Shown here piece by piece: positions 17,169 to 25,205 of a DNA stretch of 64,000 nt; positions within the stretch are counted from its first letter, which is position 1; the number at the start of each line of letters is the position of its first letter. The position numbers and the translations under genes were made by a program. The notes beneath the pieces are model-generated. The model made no database searches. It saw nothing but the letters and a program-made list of their open reading frames with translations, and was not told where the DNA came from. Source of the stretch: Flavobacterium sp. MC2016-06 (GTDB lineage Bacteria; Bacteroidota; Bacteroidia; Flavobacteriales; Flavobacteriaceae); assembly GCF_009711165.2 (NCBI RefSeq), contig NZ_WMID02000004.1:1-64000 (forward strand), read 5' to 3'.

Positions 17169-17714
17169 TTAGTTTTCTAGTTCGATTATTTGATTCTTTT
17201 GTCGGCTAAATTTATAAAGAAACGCTGTTGCAATGCCATAAAATGCAATCCAATGCCCCGAAAAGCCCCTAACTTCGTTTGCTTTATAATGATGATATTC
17301 TTGCTCTGTGAGTGTTTTTATAAGCTGTCCGTGATTTTGTAAAATAAATTGTCCATTTTTAATATCTGGAGTGCCAATTTGTGAAAACATAAAAAGCATA
17401 AAATTAATAACTGCATAAAAGAATCCTCCAATCGCAATAATTGCCATCCAAGTAGGAGTTTCTTTAAATACGATTTTATAAAAAGCCATTGGTTTTATTC
17501 TATTTAATATTCCAGATTGCTGATACGCTTGAAGTTCTTCATTATTTTTTAAATCAAGAACAATAGGAAGCCAAACAACAAAAATCCCTATGTGTAAAAG
17601 CCATACAAAAGGTGCTTTTTCTGTTACGTCAATATCTGCAAGCGAAAGTAAATGAACAATAAGACCTAAACACCAGCCTGTGAATGCGAAATAAAAAAGG
17701 AATTTTTTCATCAT
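17169..17714 (-). CDS. Hypothetical four-helix membrane protein
   Basis: A 181-residue protein with about four transmembrane segments (residues 5-25, 38-56, 93-115 and 150-168). The loop between helices three and four carries 'LTEQEYHHYKANEVRGFSGHWIAFYG', a histidine-rich stretch also seen in small quinone- or heme-handling membrane proteins, though I cannot assign a family. Gaps of 2 bases on both sides tie it to an unknown soluble protein and the Coq4-like protein, suggesting the three work together. Confidence 0.65.
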   Translation of the reverse strand: MMKKFLFYFAFTGWCLGLIVHLLSLADIDVTEKAPFVWLLHIGIFVVWLPIVLDLKNNEELQAYQQSGILNRIKPMAFYKIVFKETPTWMAIIAIGGFFYAVINFMLFMFSQIGTPDIKNGQFILQNHGQLIKTLTEQEYHHYKANEVRGFSGHWIAFYGIATAFLYKFSRQKNQIIELEN

Positions 17715-17716
17715 GT

Positions 17717-18229
17717 TTAATTTTGTTTTTTTGATTCGTTAAATATTTCAAGAGTCTGCTCAATTAAAGGCTCAATTTCCAGAAAGTTTTTCGCAAGATC
17801 TAAAATTGAGTTTTCAAGATTAGTATCGTCTAAATTTTTCCAGCCTTCCATTAAAGTCAACGGGCCGAGCTTTAGGTTTATATTTTCCCAATGATCTTCA
17901 AAATCTTTAAATCGGATTCTAAAATCGGCTGCAAAGTTTCGGCTGGTGATAGAATATCCTTTTAGTTCTCTAAGTTTTAAAGCATGAATGTTATAAAACA
18001 ACCTTTTATCTTTTAAAGTTTTATCGTTTATCCAAACCGAAAAAAAGATTCTTGTTTTGGCGTTTAACGGATCGTCTAGATTACTCGACCATTCTTTTTT
18101 GTATAATTTCAAACAAACGGAATCTAAAACAACGCCAACATATAAGAGAAGATTCTTTTCTTCAAGGATTTTTTTGTCAATGAGATTGGCTGATTCTTGA
18201 AACTTGTCTAGATAAAATTGATAATCCAT
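17717..18229 (-). CDS. Hypothetical soluble protein in Coq4-like operon
   Basis: A 170-residue protein without signal peptide or membrane segment. Mostly helical, with a conserved-looking middle ('LKLRELKGYSITSRNFAADFRIRFKDFEDHWENINLKLGPLTLMEGW'). I do not recognise a family. It starts 11 bases after the GNAT gene and stops 2 bases before the membrane protein, placing it in the same transcript as the Coq4-like gene. Confidence 0.6.
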   Translation of the reverse strand: MDYQFYLDKFQESANLIDKKILEEKNLLLYVGVVLDSVCLKLYKKEWSSNLDDPLNAKTRIFFSVWINDKTLKDKRLFYNIHALKLRELKGYSITSRNFAADFRIRFKDFEDHWENINLKLGPLTLMEGWKNLDDTNLENSILDLAKNFLEIEPLIEQTLEIFNESKKQN

Positions 18230-18240
18230 AGTTTTTGGGT

Positions 18241-18699
18241 CTATTTTTTAGTGTTGTTTTTATAAACATCAGGGTTGTAAAATTCCATGTAAATCTCGGG
18301 TTTTGGTATTTTATTAAAACCATATTTTTCATACAGCCAATCTGCTGTTGAAGTTAACAAAATCCAACGTCTTAAGCCTTGCAAATTTGGATGCGACATA
18401 ACACAATCCATCAACTTTTTAGAAAGTCCTTGACCGCGGTAATCGTCCAGAACATAGATGTCGCCCAAATAAGCAATTGTAGAAAAGTCTGATATTACTC
18501 TTGCAAAACCTATTTGTTTGTTGTTATGAAAAAGTCCAAAATTTAAAGAATTGTCAATAGAAGTTTTTACTTTCTCAAACGGAATATTGTCACTCCAACC
18601 CGAATAATTGGATAAAAAATTGTGAATAGCAGTAATGTCTAGTTTTGTTTTGTCTGTTGTGATTAGAAAATCTTCAAATTTTTTTTCGATGTTTTCCAT
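18241..18699 (-). CDS. GNAT-family N-acetyltransferase
   Basis: A 152-residue acetyltransferase. Acetyl-CoA binding motif A is visible in 'YVLDDYRGQGLSKKLM' (R/Q-x-x-G-x-G/A form) with the preceding beta strands 'IAYLGDIYVL', and motif B in 'LLTSTADWLYEKYGF'. The substrate is unknown. It is the first clear gene of the minus-strand cluster leading to the Coq4-like and archaemetzincin genes, with an 11-base gap to the next gene. Confidence 0.88.
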   Translation of the reverse strand: MENIEKKFEDFLITTDKTKLDITAIHNFLSNYSGWSDNIPFEKVKTSIDNSLNFGLFHNNKQIGFARVISDFSTIAYLGDIYVLDDYRGQGLSKKLMDCVMSHPNLQGLRRWILLTSTADWLYEKYGFNKIPKPEIYMEFYNPDVYKNNTKK

Positions 18700-18708
18700 A
18701 AGATCAAT

Positions 18709-18777
18709 TTATTGTTTTTTTGTCGGATCAAATCTCTTCAAATATCCATCGGAACTTTGAAGACCAACGATCTCCAT
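18709..18777 (-). CDS. Possible 22-codon small ORF
   Basis: An ATG overlaps the stop codon of the upstream 247-residue gene as TAATG and opens 22 codons (MEIVGLQSSDGYLKRFDPTKKQ minus its stop). TAATG overlaps are typical of translational coupling. The peptide is unrecognised; it could equally be the eroded end of a former longer gene. Treat as tentative. Confidence 0.25.
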   Translation of the reverse strand: MEIVGLQSSDGYLKRFDPTKKQ

Positions 18778-19520
18778 TATCTCATCCATCCTTCAATTTT
18801 GTAATTTTTGGTAAATAATTTTCGTTCTTTTTTGTCATTGTCAGGTTTAAACCAAACTTCAAATCTTCCGGCATAAGGTTTTCCCCAATCTCCTTCGTAA
18901 ATTGTAAAATGATTTGAAGTGCCAAATTTCTTTATCTTTTCTGTAGGATTAAAAATTTGAATAAAAGTGCTTTTAGGTAGTGTTTCGGCAGAAAGTTCTT
19001 CGTTTTGAGTAATTTCAAAAGCCTTCAAATAAATTGTACCACTTTCAATTTTTCCAACCCAAAAATCGTATTCATAAATTCCTGGCTGAAATGAATTATA
19101 AAGTTGAAAATCTATTTGTTCTACAGTTCTGTTTGTTATGCTGTCAGGTTTTTTTTCGTCAAAATCAATGTCAACAGGATTGTCAATTTGTATGTTTTTT
19201 GGAATTGTTAGATTGTCGGCCCAAGTGTCTGGTGTTTCTTGCTCTATAAAAAACATAGTAACGATATAAATTATAAATATGAATATTGTTCCAGCAAATA
19301 AAGCTAAGGTTATTATACTTTTAATCCATTTTCTTTCTGATAATTGATAAAACACCGAAATTAATAGCAATAATAATCCAAGTCCAAAAATCAAAAGGCA
19401 AATGTTTGTTAAGACAGGAATTTCAAAAGCATTTGAGATTACTAAAAGTGCAATAGAAATAACCCAGAAAAGTATTGGTTTCCACCAATTATCAAAAAAG
19501 GTTAAGAAAAAATTTGTCAT
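18777..19520 (-). CDS. Hypothetical membrane protein with C-terminal soluble domain
   Basis: A 247-residue protein. Three hydrophobic segments occupy about residues 12-30, 34-55 and 65-93. A soluble domain of about 130 residues follows, starting after 'NLTIPKNIQIDNPVD', with beta-rich sequence such as 'QPGIYEYDFWVGKIESGTIYLKAFEITQ' and 'YEGDWGKPYAGRFEVWFKPD'. No family recognised. Orientation suggests the domain faces outward. It heads the minus-strand cluster of 13.4-19.5 kb. Confidence 0.6.
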   Translation of the reverse strand: MTNFFLTFFDNWWKPILFWVISIALLVISNAFEIPVLTNICLLIFGLGLLLLLISVFYQLSERKWIKSIITLALFAGTIFIFIIYIVTMFFIEQETPDTWADNLTIPKNIQIDNPVDIDFDEKKPDSITNRTVEQIDFQLYNSFQPGIYEYDFWVGKIESGTIYLKAFEITQNEELSAETLPKSTFIQIFNPTEKIKKFGTSNHFTIYEGDWGKPYAGRFEVWFKPDNDKKERKLFTKNYKIEGWMR

Positions 19521-19682
19521 AATTGATGAATTTCTATTTTGTTTTTGCTATTGCAATTAACTTTTGCTTGTATAGTAAAAAGGCGAAGTCGAGGTTTGTT
19601 TAAATTTGTTTTACAAGTGACTAAAATAGTGTTTTTTATTTTAAAGTATTTTCTTTTTAAGAAGGTGTGAGAAAAATATATC

Positions 19683-19760
19683 CATAAAAAAACTCCTTAA
19701 TTTCTTAAGAAGTTTTTGAGAGGCTTTTTACAAAACATTTTCTGTTGTATTTTTTGTAAC
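19683..19760 (+). repeat. Island repeat, copy A
   Basis: ATAAAAAAACTCC, TTAATTTCTTAAG hairpin core and AAGTTTTT, then a tail TTTTTACAAAACATTTTCTG related to GTTTACGAACCATTTTTTGC in the best copies. Hairpin stem is partly decayed. Same orientation as all other copies. Confidence 0.65.
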
Positions 19761-19826
19761 TCTTAGTTAAAATAAAGAGTAGAATTTGATTCAAAAAGTA
19801 ATTCATTCTTGTACTAAAATTAGTTC

Positions 19827-19834
19827 TATATTAG
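19827..19834 (+). promoter_or_regulatory. -7 promoter element TATATTAG
   Basis: TATATTAGC sits 90 bases before the gene at 19925. The same TATATTMG-C form precedes plus-strand genes at 22736, 26535 and 31961, and resembles the Bacteroidota -7 consensus TAnnTTTG. Confidence 0.5.
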
Positions 19835-19924
19835 CCGTATAAAAAATAATTAATATGCAAATACTGTCTAAAACATGACAGTGAAAACTAAGTTTGTATA
19901 ACCAGAAACCAAAAATAAATACCT

Positions 19925-20647
19925 ATGAATGAAACTTTTAAAATTAAAGAAACCGGATTTGAAGAAATAAAAAAGCAATTATTAATAAAATCAGTGCCAC
20001 TTATGATAATCTCACTCACTTTTGGAGCAGGAATTGTTTATTTTAATACAAAAGACAAAGAAGATTTTTTTGCTGTTTTACCATTTATAATTCCAATTTT
20101 TCTTTTGTCTCTTGGATACGGAATTTTTACAGGTTTGAAAAGACAAAAAATGCTGTTTAAAAGTTACAAACTAACCTTTTTAGAAAACAGTGTAAGCAGG
20201 GAACAAATAAATACTCCGACAGTTACGATTCAATTTGATGATATTAAGGCAATCATTAAGAATGAAAACGGGAGTTATGCAATAAAAGGAAAAACAACTG
20301 TAGATACTATTTTAATTCCTGCGCAAATTGATCATCAAGAAAATTTAGAAACTTTATTTAATCAAATTAAACCAATACAAGAAATTAATAAACCCGCATT
20401 TGATGAAAAATATAAAATCCCGTTGCTTTTATTAATGATGTGCTGTATGGCTGTCGTTTATGTTTCGTTTAATAAAATTCTGGTTTTAATTTCTGGATTA
20501 ATTGTAAGCATCCTTTTAATTCGATCATCTTTTCAAATTATAAGAAATAAGAGTATTGATAAAAAAACAAAAAGAGTTGGATATTACTCCCTTTTGGTTT
20601 TAGCATCAGTTGTTGCAGTGACAATTATGAAAATCACTGTTTTCTAA
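19925..20647 (+). CDS. Hypothetical membrane protein with PH-like middle
   Basis: A 240-residue protein: two N-terminal transmembrane segments (about residues 22-42 and 50-68), a soluble beta-rich segment (about 80-150, 'LTFLENSVSREQINTPTVTIQFDDIKAIIKN') resembling bacterial PH-like domains, then two or three C-terminal helices. No specific family recognised. It has its own promoter element and an intrinsic terminator. Confidence 0.6.
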   Translation: MNETFKIKETGFEEIKKQLLIKSVPLMIISLTFGAGIVYFNTKDKEDFFAVLPFIIPIFLLSLGYGIFTGLKRQKMLFKSYKLTFLENSVSREQINTPTVTIQFDDIKAIIKNENGSYAIKGKTTVDTILIPAQIDHQENLETLFNQIKPIQEINKPAFDEKYKIPLLLLMMCCMAVVYVSFNKILVLISGLIVSILLIRSSFQIIRNKSIDKKTKRVGYYSLLVLASVVAVTIMKITVF

Positions 20648-20690
20648 AATGCGAAAAAGAATTTGACCTTTAGAAAAAAATTAAATACTT

Positions 20691-20730
20691 AAAACCTCCA
20701 AAGCATTTGGCTTTGGAGGTTTTAATTTTT
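20691..20730 (+). terminator. Terminator after 19925-20647 gene
   Basis: AAACCTCCAAAG and CTTTGGAGGTTT form a 12-bp stem around a 7-base loop, followed by T-rich sequence. The same CCTCCAAA/TTTGGAGG stem follows the tRNA-Val gene at 36.4 kb. Confidence 0.85.
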
Positions 20731-20798
20731 AGTGCAAGATTCAAAGAAATTTCAAGTATAAGGATTGAAACTTAAATTTTAAATTGGCTCCAATTTCT

Positions 20799-20806
20799 TA
20801 TATTGC
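20799..20806 (+). promoter_or_regulatory. Relic promoter element TATATTGC
   Basis: Same context (TTTCTTATATT) as the promoter elements at 22661 and 31880, but one base shorter. It lies 57 bases before the broken leucine-rich gene and probably was its promoter. Confidence 0.35.
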
Positions 20807-20863
20807 AGGAGTCTGAAAAGGAAACAAACAACTTATTTATCTTATTTTACAATAAACATTACT

Positions 20864-21125
20864 ATGAAAACAGTATCATAGGTTAGTTTTAAAGATGAAA
20901 ATTTAAAAAAAACTGCTATTAGATTTAAAAATTGATTCAGTATTAGAAATAACAGAACTCTATTGTAATGATTCTAATTTAGTTTGTATTGATGAAATTA
21001 AATATTTTCCTAATCTTGAAATTTTAAATATTCAAAATCCTTTACCTCAAGAGTTTCTACTATTTTATGAGCACGATAGAAAAAGTAGAAATCTACCTCT
21101 CCGCTTGCTTGTAAACAAGCAGTAA
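20864..21125 (+). pseudogene. Broken leucine-rich-repeat-like gene
   Basis: ATG 20864 opens five codons and then meets TAG. The next codons read VSFKDENLKK, after which a frame change is needed to continue into about 70 codons: LLLDLKIDSVLEITELYCND, then NLVCIDEIKYFPNLEILNI and onward to TAA at 21123. The pattern (an EF-like 'FKDENLKK..LLDLKID' start followed by 'LYCND.NLV.ID...PNLEILN' repeats) is that of flavobacterial leucine-rich-repeat proteins. At least one nonsense and one frameshift mutation make it non-functional as read. Confidence 0.6.
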
Positions 21126-21208
21126 TTCTGTAACGGTTTGAAGTAAATTACTAATTTTTAAATTTTCTGATTCCATATTTTGTATAGTGTAGATTCCCGA
21201 AAAAACAA

Positions 21209-21280
21209 AACATAAAAAAAACCCTTAATTTCTTAAGAAGTTTTTGATAGACTTTTTACAAAGTATTTATATTTTATTTT
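21209..21280 (+). repeat. Island repeat, copy B (3' of XRE copy 1)
   Basis: ACATAAAAAAAACCC, TTAATTTCTTAAG core, AAGTTTTTGATAG and the tail TTTTTACAAAGTATTTATAT. It resembles copy F most closely, and both sit right after the stop codon of an XRE gene, so repeat and gene were duplicated together. Confidence 0.65.
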
Positions 21281-21335
21281 AAAAGAAATCTAAAAATTTC
21301 TTTCACGATCTAAAACTACCAAGTTGCTTAAAATG

Positions 21336-21749
21336 TTATTTTCCTTTTAATAATTGCTCTAAAAATTCAACTTTATCTTTTTCTGCTTGAACCAAACGTT
21401 CGTACAATTTTTTATTGTCTTCGTAAGATTCAACAAGTTTATCCAATGGATTAAAAGTACATTGATTAGCATGTATTGCACCACTATTGGAACTATTGTC
21501 GTAAAAATTAGCAAAATAATTAATCATTCCTTCTTCCGTAAAGTTTTTTATAGCTTCAACACTTACTCCAAGAGCTTTTGCTACTTCTATAAGTTTTTCT
21601 TCGTCTATGTTTTCACTATTTTCTATAGCAGATATTGTTTGTTGCGATGTTCCCAAAGCTTGAGCCAAGGCTTCTTGTTTCATGTCTTTAAGTTCACGAA
21701 TACGGCTGATTTTTCGCCCTATATGATTTGGTTTTGCTATTGTGCTCAT
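21336..21749 (-). CDS. XRE-family regulator, copy 1
   Basis: A 137-residue protein. Residues 12-70 form an XRE/Cro helix-turn-helix ('MKQEALAQALGTSQQTISAIENSE'). The C-terminal half ends in a likely coiled coil ('LYERLVQAEKDKVEFLEQLLKGK') for oligomerisation. It is a near twin of the gene at 32510-32896: the DNA-binding domain and C-terminal helix are almost identical. The middle ('INYFANFYDNSSNSGAIHANQ') differs, and this copy has nine extra residues (SYEDNKKLY). It has no antitoxin partner or adjacent toxin. Confidence 0.9.
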   Translation of the reverse strand: MSTIAKPNHIGRKISRIRELKDMKQEALAQALGTSQQTISAIENSENIDEEKLIEVAKALGVSVEAIKNFTEEGMINYFANFYDNSSNSGAIHANQCTFNPLDKLVESYEDNKKLYERLVQAEKDKVEFLEQLLKGK

Positions 21750-21902
21750 AGTTCAAAGATATTTATATTCCTTTAAAAAAAATAGGTTTAGGTAAAAAAC
21801 AAGTCGGCTTCTGTATGTTACATTTTCTATTAGTTCGCTTGAGGACAAACTTTATTTGTGTTGTGGTAAAACAAAAATACAATTTTTCAGACAAGTATTA
21901 AA
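21750..21902 (-). promoter_or_regulatory. Conserved leader and promoter of XRE copy 1
   Basis: About 150 bases are nearly identical to 32897-33048 upstream of the second XRE gene. On the minus strand TATTTTTG (21872-21879) is an exact -7 consensus in both copies, which would give a conserved 5' leader of about 120 nt. Conservation of so long a non-coding leader suggests recent duplication, a regulatory role, or both. Confidence 0.6.
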
Positions 21903-21982
21903 TGTAAAATTAAACATATTTGATTTTGGAAATTCATTAAAAATTTCAATCTAAATAATTGACAGATTTGAATAATAATTTT

Positions 21983-22501
21983 TTATTCACCAATTAATTT
22001 TCCATTCAAAACAAAATTTTTAGATATTACTTTGTCTAAGTCTTCTTCTAAAAAATCTGTATCAAGAAAATTTTCTTTTATAGATTTTCTAACGCTGGAA
22101 ACTTCCACGGTAATCCATAAAACTTTATTTTTTAAAGCGTTATATGTTGATTTTAAAATTTTTATTTTATTAAATATTACCTTTCTCTTATTTGTTAGTT
22201 CAATTTTTGAATATGATAATGTAATTGGTCCTTCTTTATTTGGGTCAGATTTTGGTTCTCCAAATATAGTAGCCAAAACAATTATAGACTCTTTGTTTTT
22301 TGCTAACTTTTCTTCGGCTCTTTTGCTTAATTTTAATTCTATTTCAAAAGCTGGAATTTTAATTGAATCTCCAACAATTTCCATTTGTTCATTTTTTGAT
22401 TTTTTAATAACAGGTTTAGATTCAACTTTTCTTTTGCTTTGAGAAAAAGAAACATTAGAAAAAAGATTTAAAAACAGTAATAAGATTAGACATTGCTTCA
22501 T
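21983..22501 (-). CDS. Secreted hypothetical protein
   Basis: A 172-residue protein with a clear signal peptide ending 'NVSFSQS'. A lysine-rich stretch (SKRKVESKPVIKKSK) precedes a mature domain of alternating strands ('IIVLATIFGEPKSDPNKEGPITLSYSKIELTNKRKVIFNKIKI'), compatible with an Ig-like fold. No family recognised. It follows XRE copy 1's leader on the same strand but is separated by its own 80-base gap. Confidence 0.6.
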   Translation of the reverse strand: MKQCLILLLFLNLFSNVSFSQSKRKVESKPVIKKSKNEQMEIVGDSIKIPAFEIELKLSKRAEEKLAKNKESIIVLATIFGEPKSDPNKEGPITLSYSKIELTNKRKVIFNKIKILKSTYNALKNKVLWITVEVSSVRKSIKENFLDTDFLEEDLDKVISKNFVLNGKLIGE

Positions 22502-22539
22502 AATTATTTTCTTTTGCTGTAATGTTGATTGTTCATTTA

Positions 22540-22582
22540 GACTTGTTTTTGTTTAAAAATCATTTTTTTGCCTGTATAAAGC
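22540..22582 (+). repeat. Island repeat, decayed tail (copy J)
   Basis: TTGTTTAAAAATCATTTTTTTGCCTGTAT resembles the tail GTTTACGAACCATTTTTTGCAGGATT of the intact copies. No hairpin remains. Weak on its own. Confidence 0.35.
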
Positions 22583-22660
22583 TGATAGTATTTGTCTTTA
22601 GAAAACTAAAATAGTCTTTTTTACTTTATTACCTAAAAAATTAAACATTTGTATTTTTCT

Positions 22661-22668
22661 TATATTCG
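22661..22668 (+). promoter_or_regulatory. -7 promoter element TATATTCG
   Basis: TATATTCGC in the context TTTTTCTTATATTCGC lies 67 bases before the gene at 22736. It shares this context with the element at 31880. Confidence 0.5.
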
Positions 22669-22735
22669 CTGAAAGAAAAAGTCTATTTATAGATTAGTTC
22701 AAGGTATAATTAAGCGAAAAGAATCGACAGCAGAA

Positions 22736-23470
22736 ATGGGATATTGGTGTACATTACATTTATTTGACGACAGGAAATTTTACAATGAAGTCGTTCCTGA
22801 ACTTAGAGGAGAAACAGGAAACTTAAGCAACGACTGTCTTGATTTTTTGAAAGGATATACTGTAGGCGGAATTTCTCATTTATCTGATGGAAAACGGGAT
22901 GAACTTGTGCAGCATACTATTGAGAAAATTACCTCAATTGCTAATTCGCTAGATAAGACTTTTAAGATACATGATGAGTTGCATAAAATTCCCGAATATA
23001 AAGAGCAGTTGTCTTTTTTAGGTAAATTAGAAGGGTACTATGAGTTTTGTAAATTTTTTGAATATTATGTATTTAAAACTTGTGCAGATTTTTATCCCCA
23101 TCTAATTCTTGGTAAAGGCGGTGTATATCGAAATTTTGAAATAAATGTAAAAACATTATCATGCAGTATTATAGCAGAACTTGATGATTGGAATGCATTT
23201 ATATGTTATGATAGTATGGGAATAACAAGTTGGATAACCAGCGAAGATGTTGAACTTTTATATCTTGATAAAAATAATTTACTTTTTACAGACAACGAGA
23301 GAGCAGAGGGATTCTTGACTTTGCTTGAAGTTGCTTACAATAATAAACTTGGATTAATAATTGGGGTCGATATGAGAGAGGAAAAGTTAGAATTATTACC
23401 AGAAAATAAATTAATAGATACAGAAACCTGGTCTAGTATAGACATTAGTAAACTATGTTGGAAACTATAA
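22736..23470 (+). CDS. Hypothetical cytosolic protein
   Basis: A 244-residue protein with no signal or membrane segment. The start 'MGYWCTLHLFDDRKFYNEVVPELRG' and a helical middle ('FLGKLEGYYEFCKFFEYYVFKTCADFYPHLILGKGG') do not match a family I know. The acidic composition and the stand-alone position among diverse small genes recall immunity proteins of polymorphic toxin systems, but nothing in the sequence proves this. Confidence 0.55.
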   Translation: MGYWCTLHLFDDRKFYNEVVPELRGETGNLSNDCLDFLKGYTVGGISHLSDGKRDELVQHTIEKITSIANSLDKTFKIHDELHKIPEYKEQLSFLGKLEGYYEFCKFFEYYVFKTCADFYPHLILGKGGVYRNFEINVKTLSCSIIAELDDWNAFICYDSMGITSWITSEDVELLYLDKNNLLFTDNERAEGFLTLLEVAYNNKLGLIIGVDMREEKLELLPENKLIDTETWSSIDISKLCWKL

Positions 23471-23505
23471 AAGATTAGAATAAAAACATAATCAAACCGT
23501 ATATT

Positions 23506-24042
23506 GTGGAAGAAGTAGAATTAACAGAAAATGACATTCTGTATCTGAAAAAAGAATTAAATGAATACTGGGTATATAGTGTTTTCTGGGTAATAATTTT
23601 TATAGGATTATATTATTGGTTCTTTTACTCCAATTTTTACGGAGAAAATGCAGATTCTTTTTCTTTTTTATCCGCAATATTTCTGTTGGTTGCTTTGGTA
23701 TTTTTTAGCTATATATTAGTTATGGGTATTCAAAGAAATATAAAACTGCATCGAAACTTATTAAAGCAGAAAAAAATAATAGGTGATTTTAAAGTTATTG
23801 AGAAAGAAATTGTCGGTAAAGACGATTCTGACTCTGCCAATCAATATGCAATTACAATATTCTCTGAAATTGAGAATAAGCCCAAACACCTATTTTTGAG
23901 TTACAAAGATTATAATAGAATAAATATAGACGATTTGGTATATGTAGAATATTTTACAGACTCTGGTTTTATTAAATTTTTGGAATTTGAGAACAGAAAA
24001 CTTGAATACAAACGCTATCATATTTACAATAAAAAGTGGTGA
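23506..24042 (+). CDS. Hypothetical two-helix membrane protein
   Basis: A 178-residue protein starting at GTG. Transmembrane helices lie at about residues 24-43 and 55-76, followed by a soluble C-terminal domain of about 100 residues ('KKIIGDFKVIEKEIVGKDDSDSANQYAITIFSEIENKPKHLFLSYKDYNRINIDDLVYVEYF') that looks like a small beta-barrel. No family recognised. It follows the previous gene by 35 bases and probably shares its transcript. Confidence 0.6.
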   Translation: MEEVELTENDILYLKKELNEYWVYSVFWVIIFIGLYYWFFYSNFYGENADSFSFLSAIFLLVALVFFSYILVMGIQRNIKLHRNLLKQKKIIGDFKVIEKEIVGKDDSDSANQYAITIFSEIENKPKHLFLSYKDYNRINIDDLVYVEYFTDSGFIKFLEFENRKLEYKRYHIYNKKW

Positions 24043-24078
24043 TACTTTTTGCTGTTTATTAAATTTTTGAAATTCATT

Positions 24079-24483
24079 TTATATTTTATCCTTTATAAGA
24101 CCAGCCAATAGAGTAGTGCTCAGTGCAATGATTAGCAGAATAATTCCAATCGAAATATTGTCTCCTTCTACAAAATAGTGGTTTTTGTAAAGTAAATAAA
24201 TAGCATAAAGCTGATAAAGTTCATAACAAATACTCGTCAGAATTAAAACGGAAAGTACTATTCTAATACTATTTTTTAGCTGGTTGGCTGCATTTAATTT
24301 TTTCAAGTTAATTAATAAAATCAAAACAATTATGGCGTAAGCAAAAAGAGCATAATCTAAAATTGTAATTGCAGAATTATGACCTGCAGCTCCAACCAAA
24401 AATTTTGCAATTAGAAATAGAGGGATAATTAGGATCAATAAAAATTGATAAATATTGGCGCTTAGTTTAAAGATTTTATCCAT
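24079..24483 (-). CDS. Small four-helix membrane protein
   Basis: A 134-residue protein of four hydrophobic helices (about residues 10-30, 38-58, 70-92 and 104-128). No conserved charged motif stands out and no family is recognised. It converges with the preceding plus-strand gene and starts 47 bases after the stop of 24531-25133, so it may be the second gene of that transcript. Confidence 0.55.
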   Translation of the reverse strand: MDKIFKLSANIYQFLLILIIPLFLIAKFLVGAAGHNSAITILDYALFAYAIIVLILLINLKKLNAANQLKNSIRIVLSVLILTSICYELYQLYAIYLLYKNHYFVEGDNISIGIILLIIALSTTLLAGLIKDKI

Positions 24484-24530
24484 TTATTGTTTTTGACTCT
24501 ACTTGATTTCTTGAAATTTGAACGCTGTTT

Positions 24531-25133
24531 TTATTTTATTTCAAACTGTTGAACCATCCAATGATTAGGGTGATTTTGTACTAAATCGTCTTTTGTTTTC
24601 TCATCTTTTGTGTCCAAATATTTATAGACTTTTAACGGAATTGAATCTGGAAATTCGACAAGACTTTTTGAAATTAATTCGGTGTATTCTTTCGATTGAC
24701 CATTTAATTTTAGAGTTTCGGCTTTAAAAATATTTACTATAATAGGAACTTTTCCGTAAGTGTTTTTTACTTCATTTTCTAAATCGGTTATTAGATTAAA
24801 TTGAAAATTTGGATCTGTCTCTTTATTTCCGGCAACAGTTTGACTGATATATTCTTGATAGGCTAAAAACATACTCATGATTTGTAAATTTTTTGCATTT
24901 TTGTCCGAATAAAGTTTTTGAAGTCTTTCAGGAATATCAGCATTCAAATCTCCTTTCTCAGATTGCAGTACTTGATTGTAAAAATCATTAAGAAGATTTA
25001 AAACCGTTTGGTCATTTTTATCCGTTTTAGCATTCTTTTTAATCTCTTTAATAAATTTATTATACTCTTCAGATCGTTGAGAAAAAGAATGAATTGAACT
25101 TATAAAGAATAGAATTAGTGTCAGGTTTTTCAT
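24531..25133 (-). CDS. Secreted hypothetical protein
   Basis: A 200-residue protein with a signal peptide ending 'IHSFSQ'. The mature part is helical and repeats a pattern like short TPR or similar units ('TVLNLLNDFYNQVLQSEKGDLNADIPERLQKLYSD', 'VNIFKAETLKLNGQSKEYTELISKSLVEFPDSIPLKVYKYL'). No family recognised. Confidence 0.6.
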   Translation of the reverse strand: MKNLTLILFFISSIHSFSQRSEEYNKFIKEIKKNAKTDKNDQTVLNLLNDFYNQVLQSEKGDLNADIPERLQKLYSDKNAKNLQIMSMFLAYQEYISQTVAGNKETDPNFQFNLITDLENEVKNTYGKVPIIVNIFKAETLKLNGQSKEYTELISKSLVEFPDSIPLKVYKYLDTKDEKTKDDLVQNHPNHWMVQQFEIK

Positions 25134-25205
25134 TTGTTTTCGGGATAAGTTTTTATGGAATTTTCTTAAAAGCTTAATTTCGTTAAATAGTTATTGGCAG
25201 AAATA

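Larger units (their letters stand above)
19521..19924. other. Intergenic region at left edge of accessory island
   Basis: Divergent spacer with no gene visible. It holds the first copy of the island repeat (19683-19760) and, near its right end, a TATATTAG promoter element for the next gene. The stretch ACTAAAATAGTG plus T run near 19620 recurs as ACTAAAATAGTC near 22607. Confidence 0.6.

Noticed and set aside
21336..21749. XRE copy 1 as the antitoxin of a toxin-antitoxin pair
   Set aside because: No small toxin-like gene lies next to either XRE copy; the neighbours are a secreted protein and repeats.
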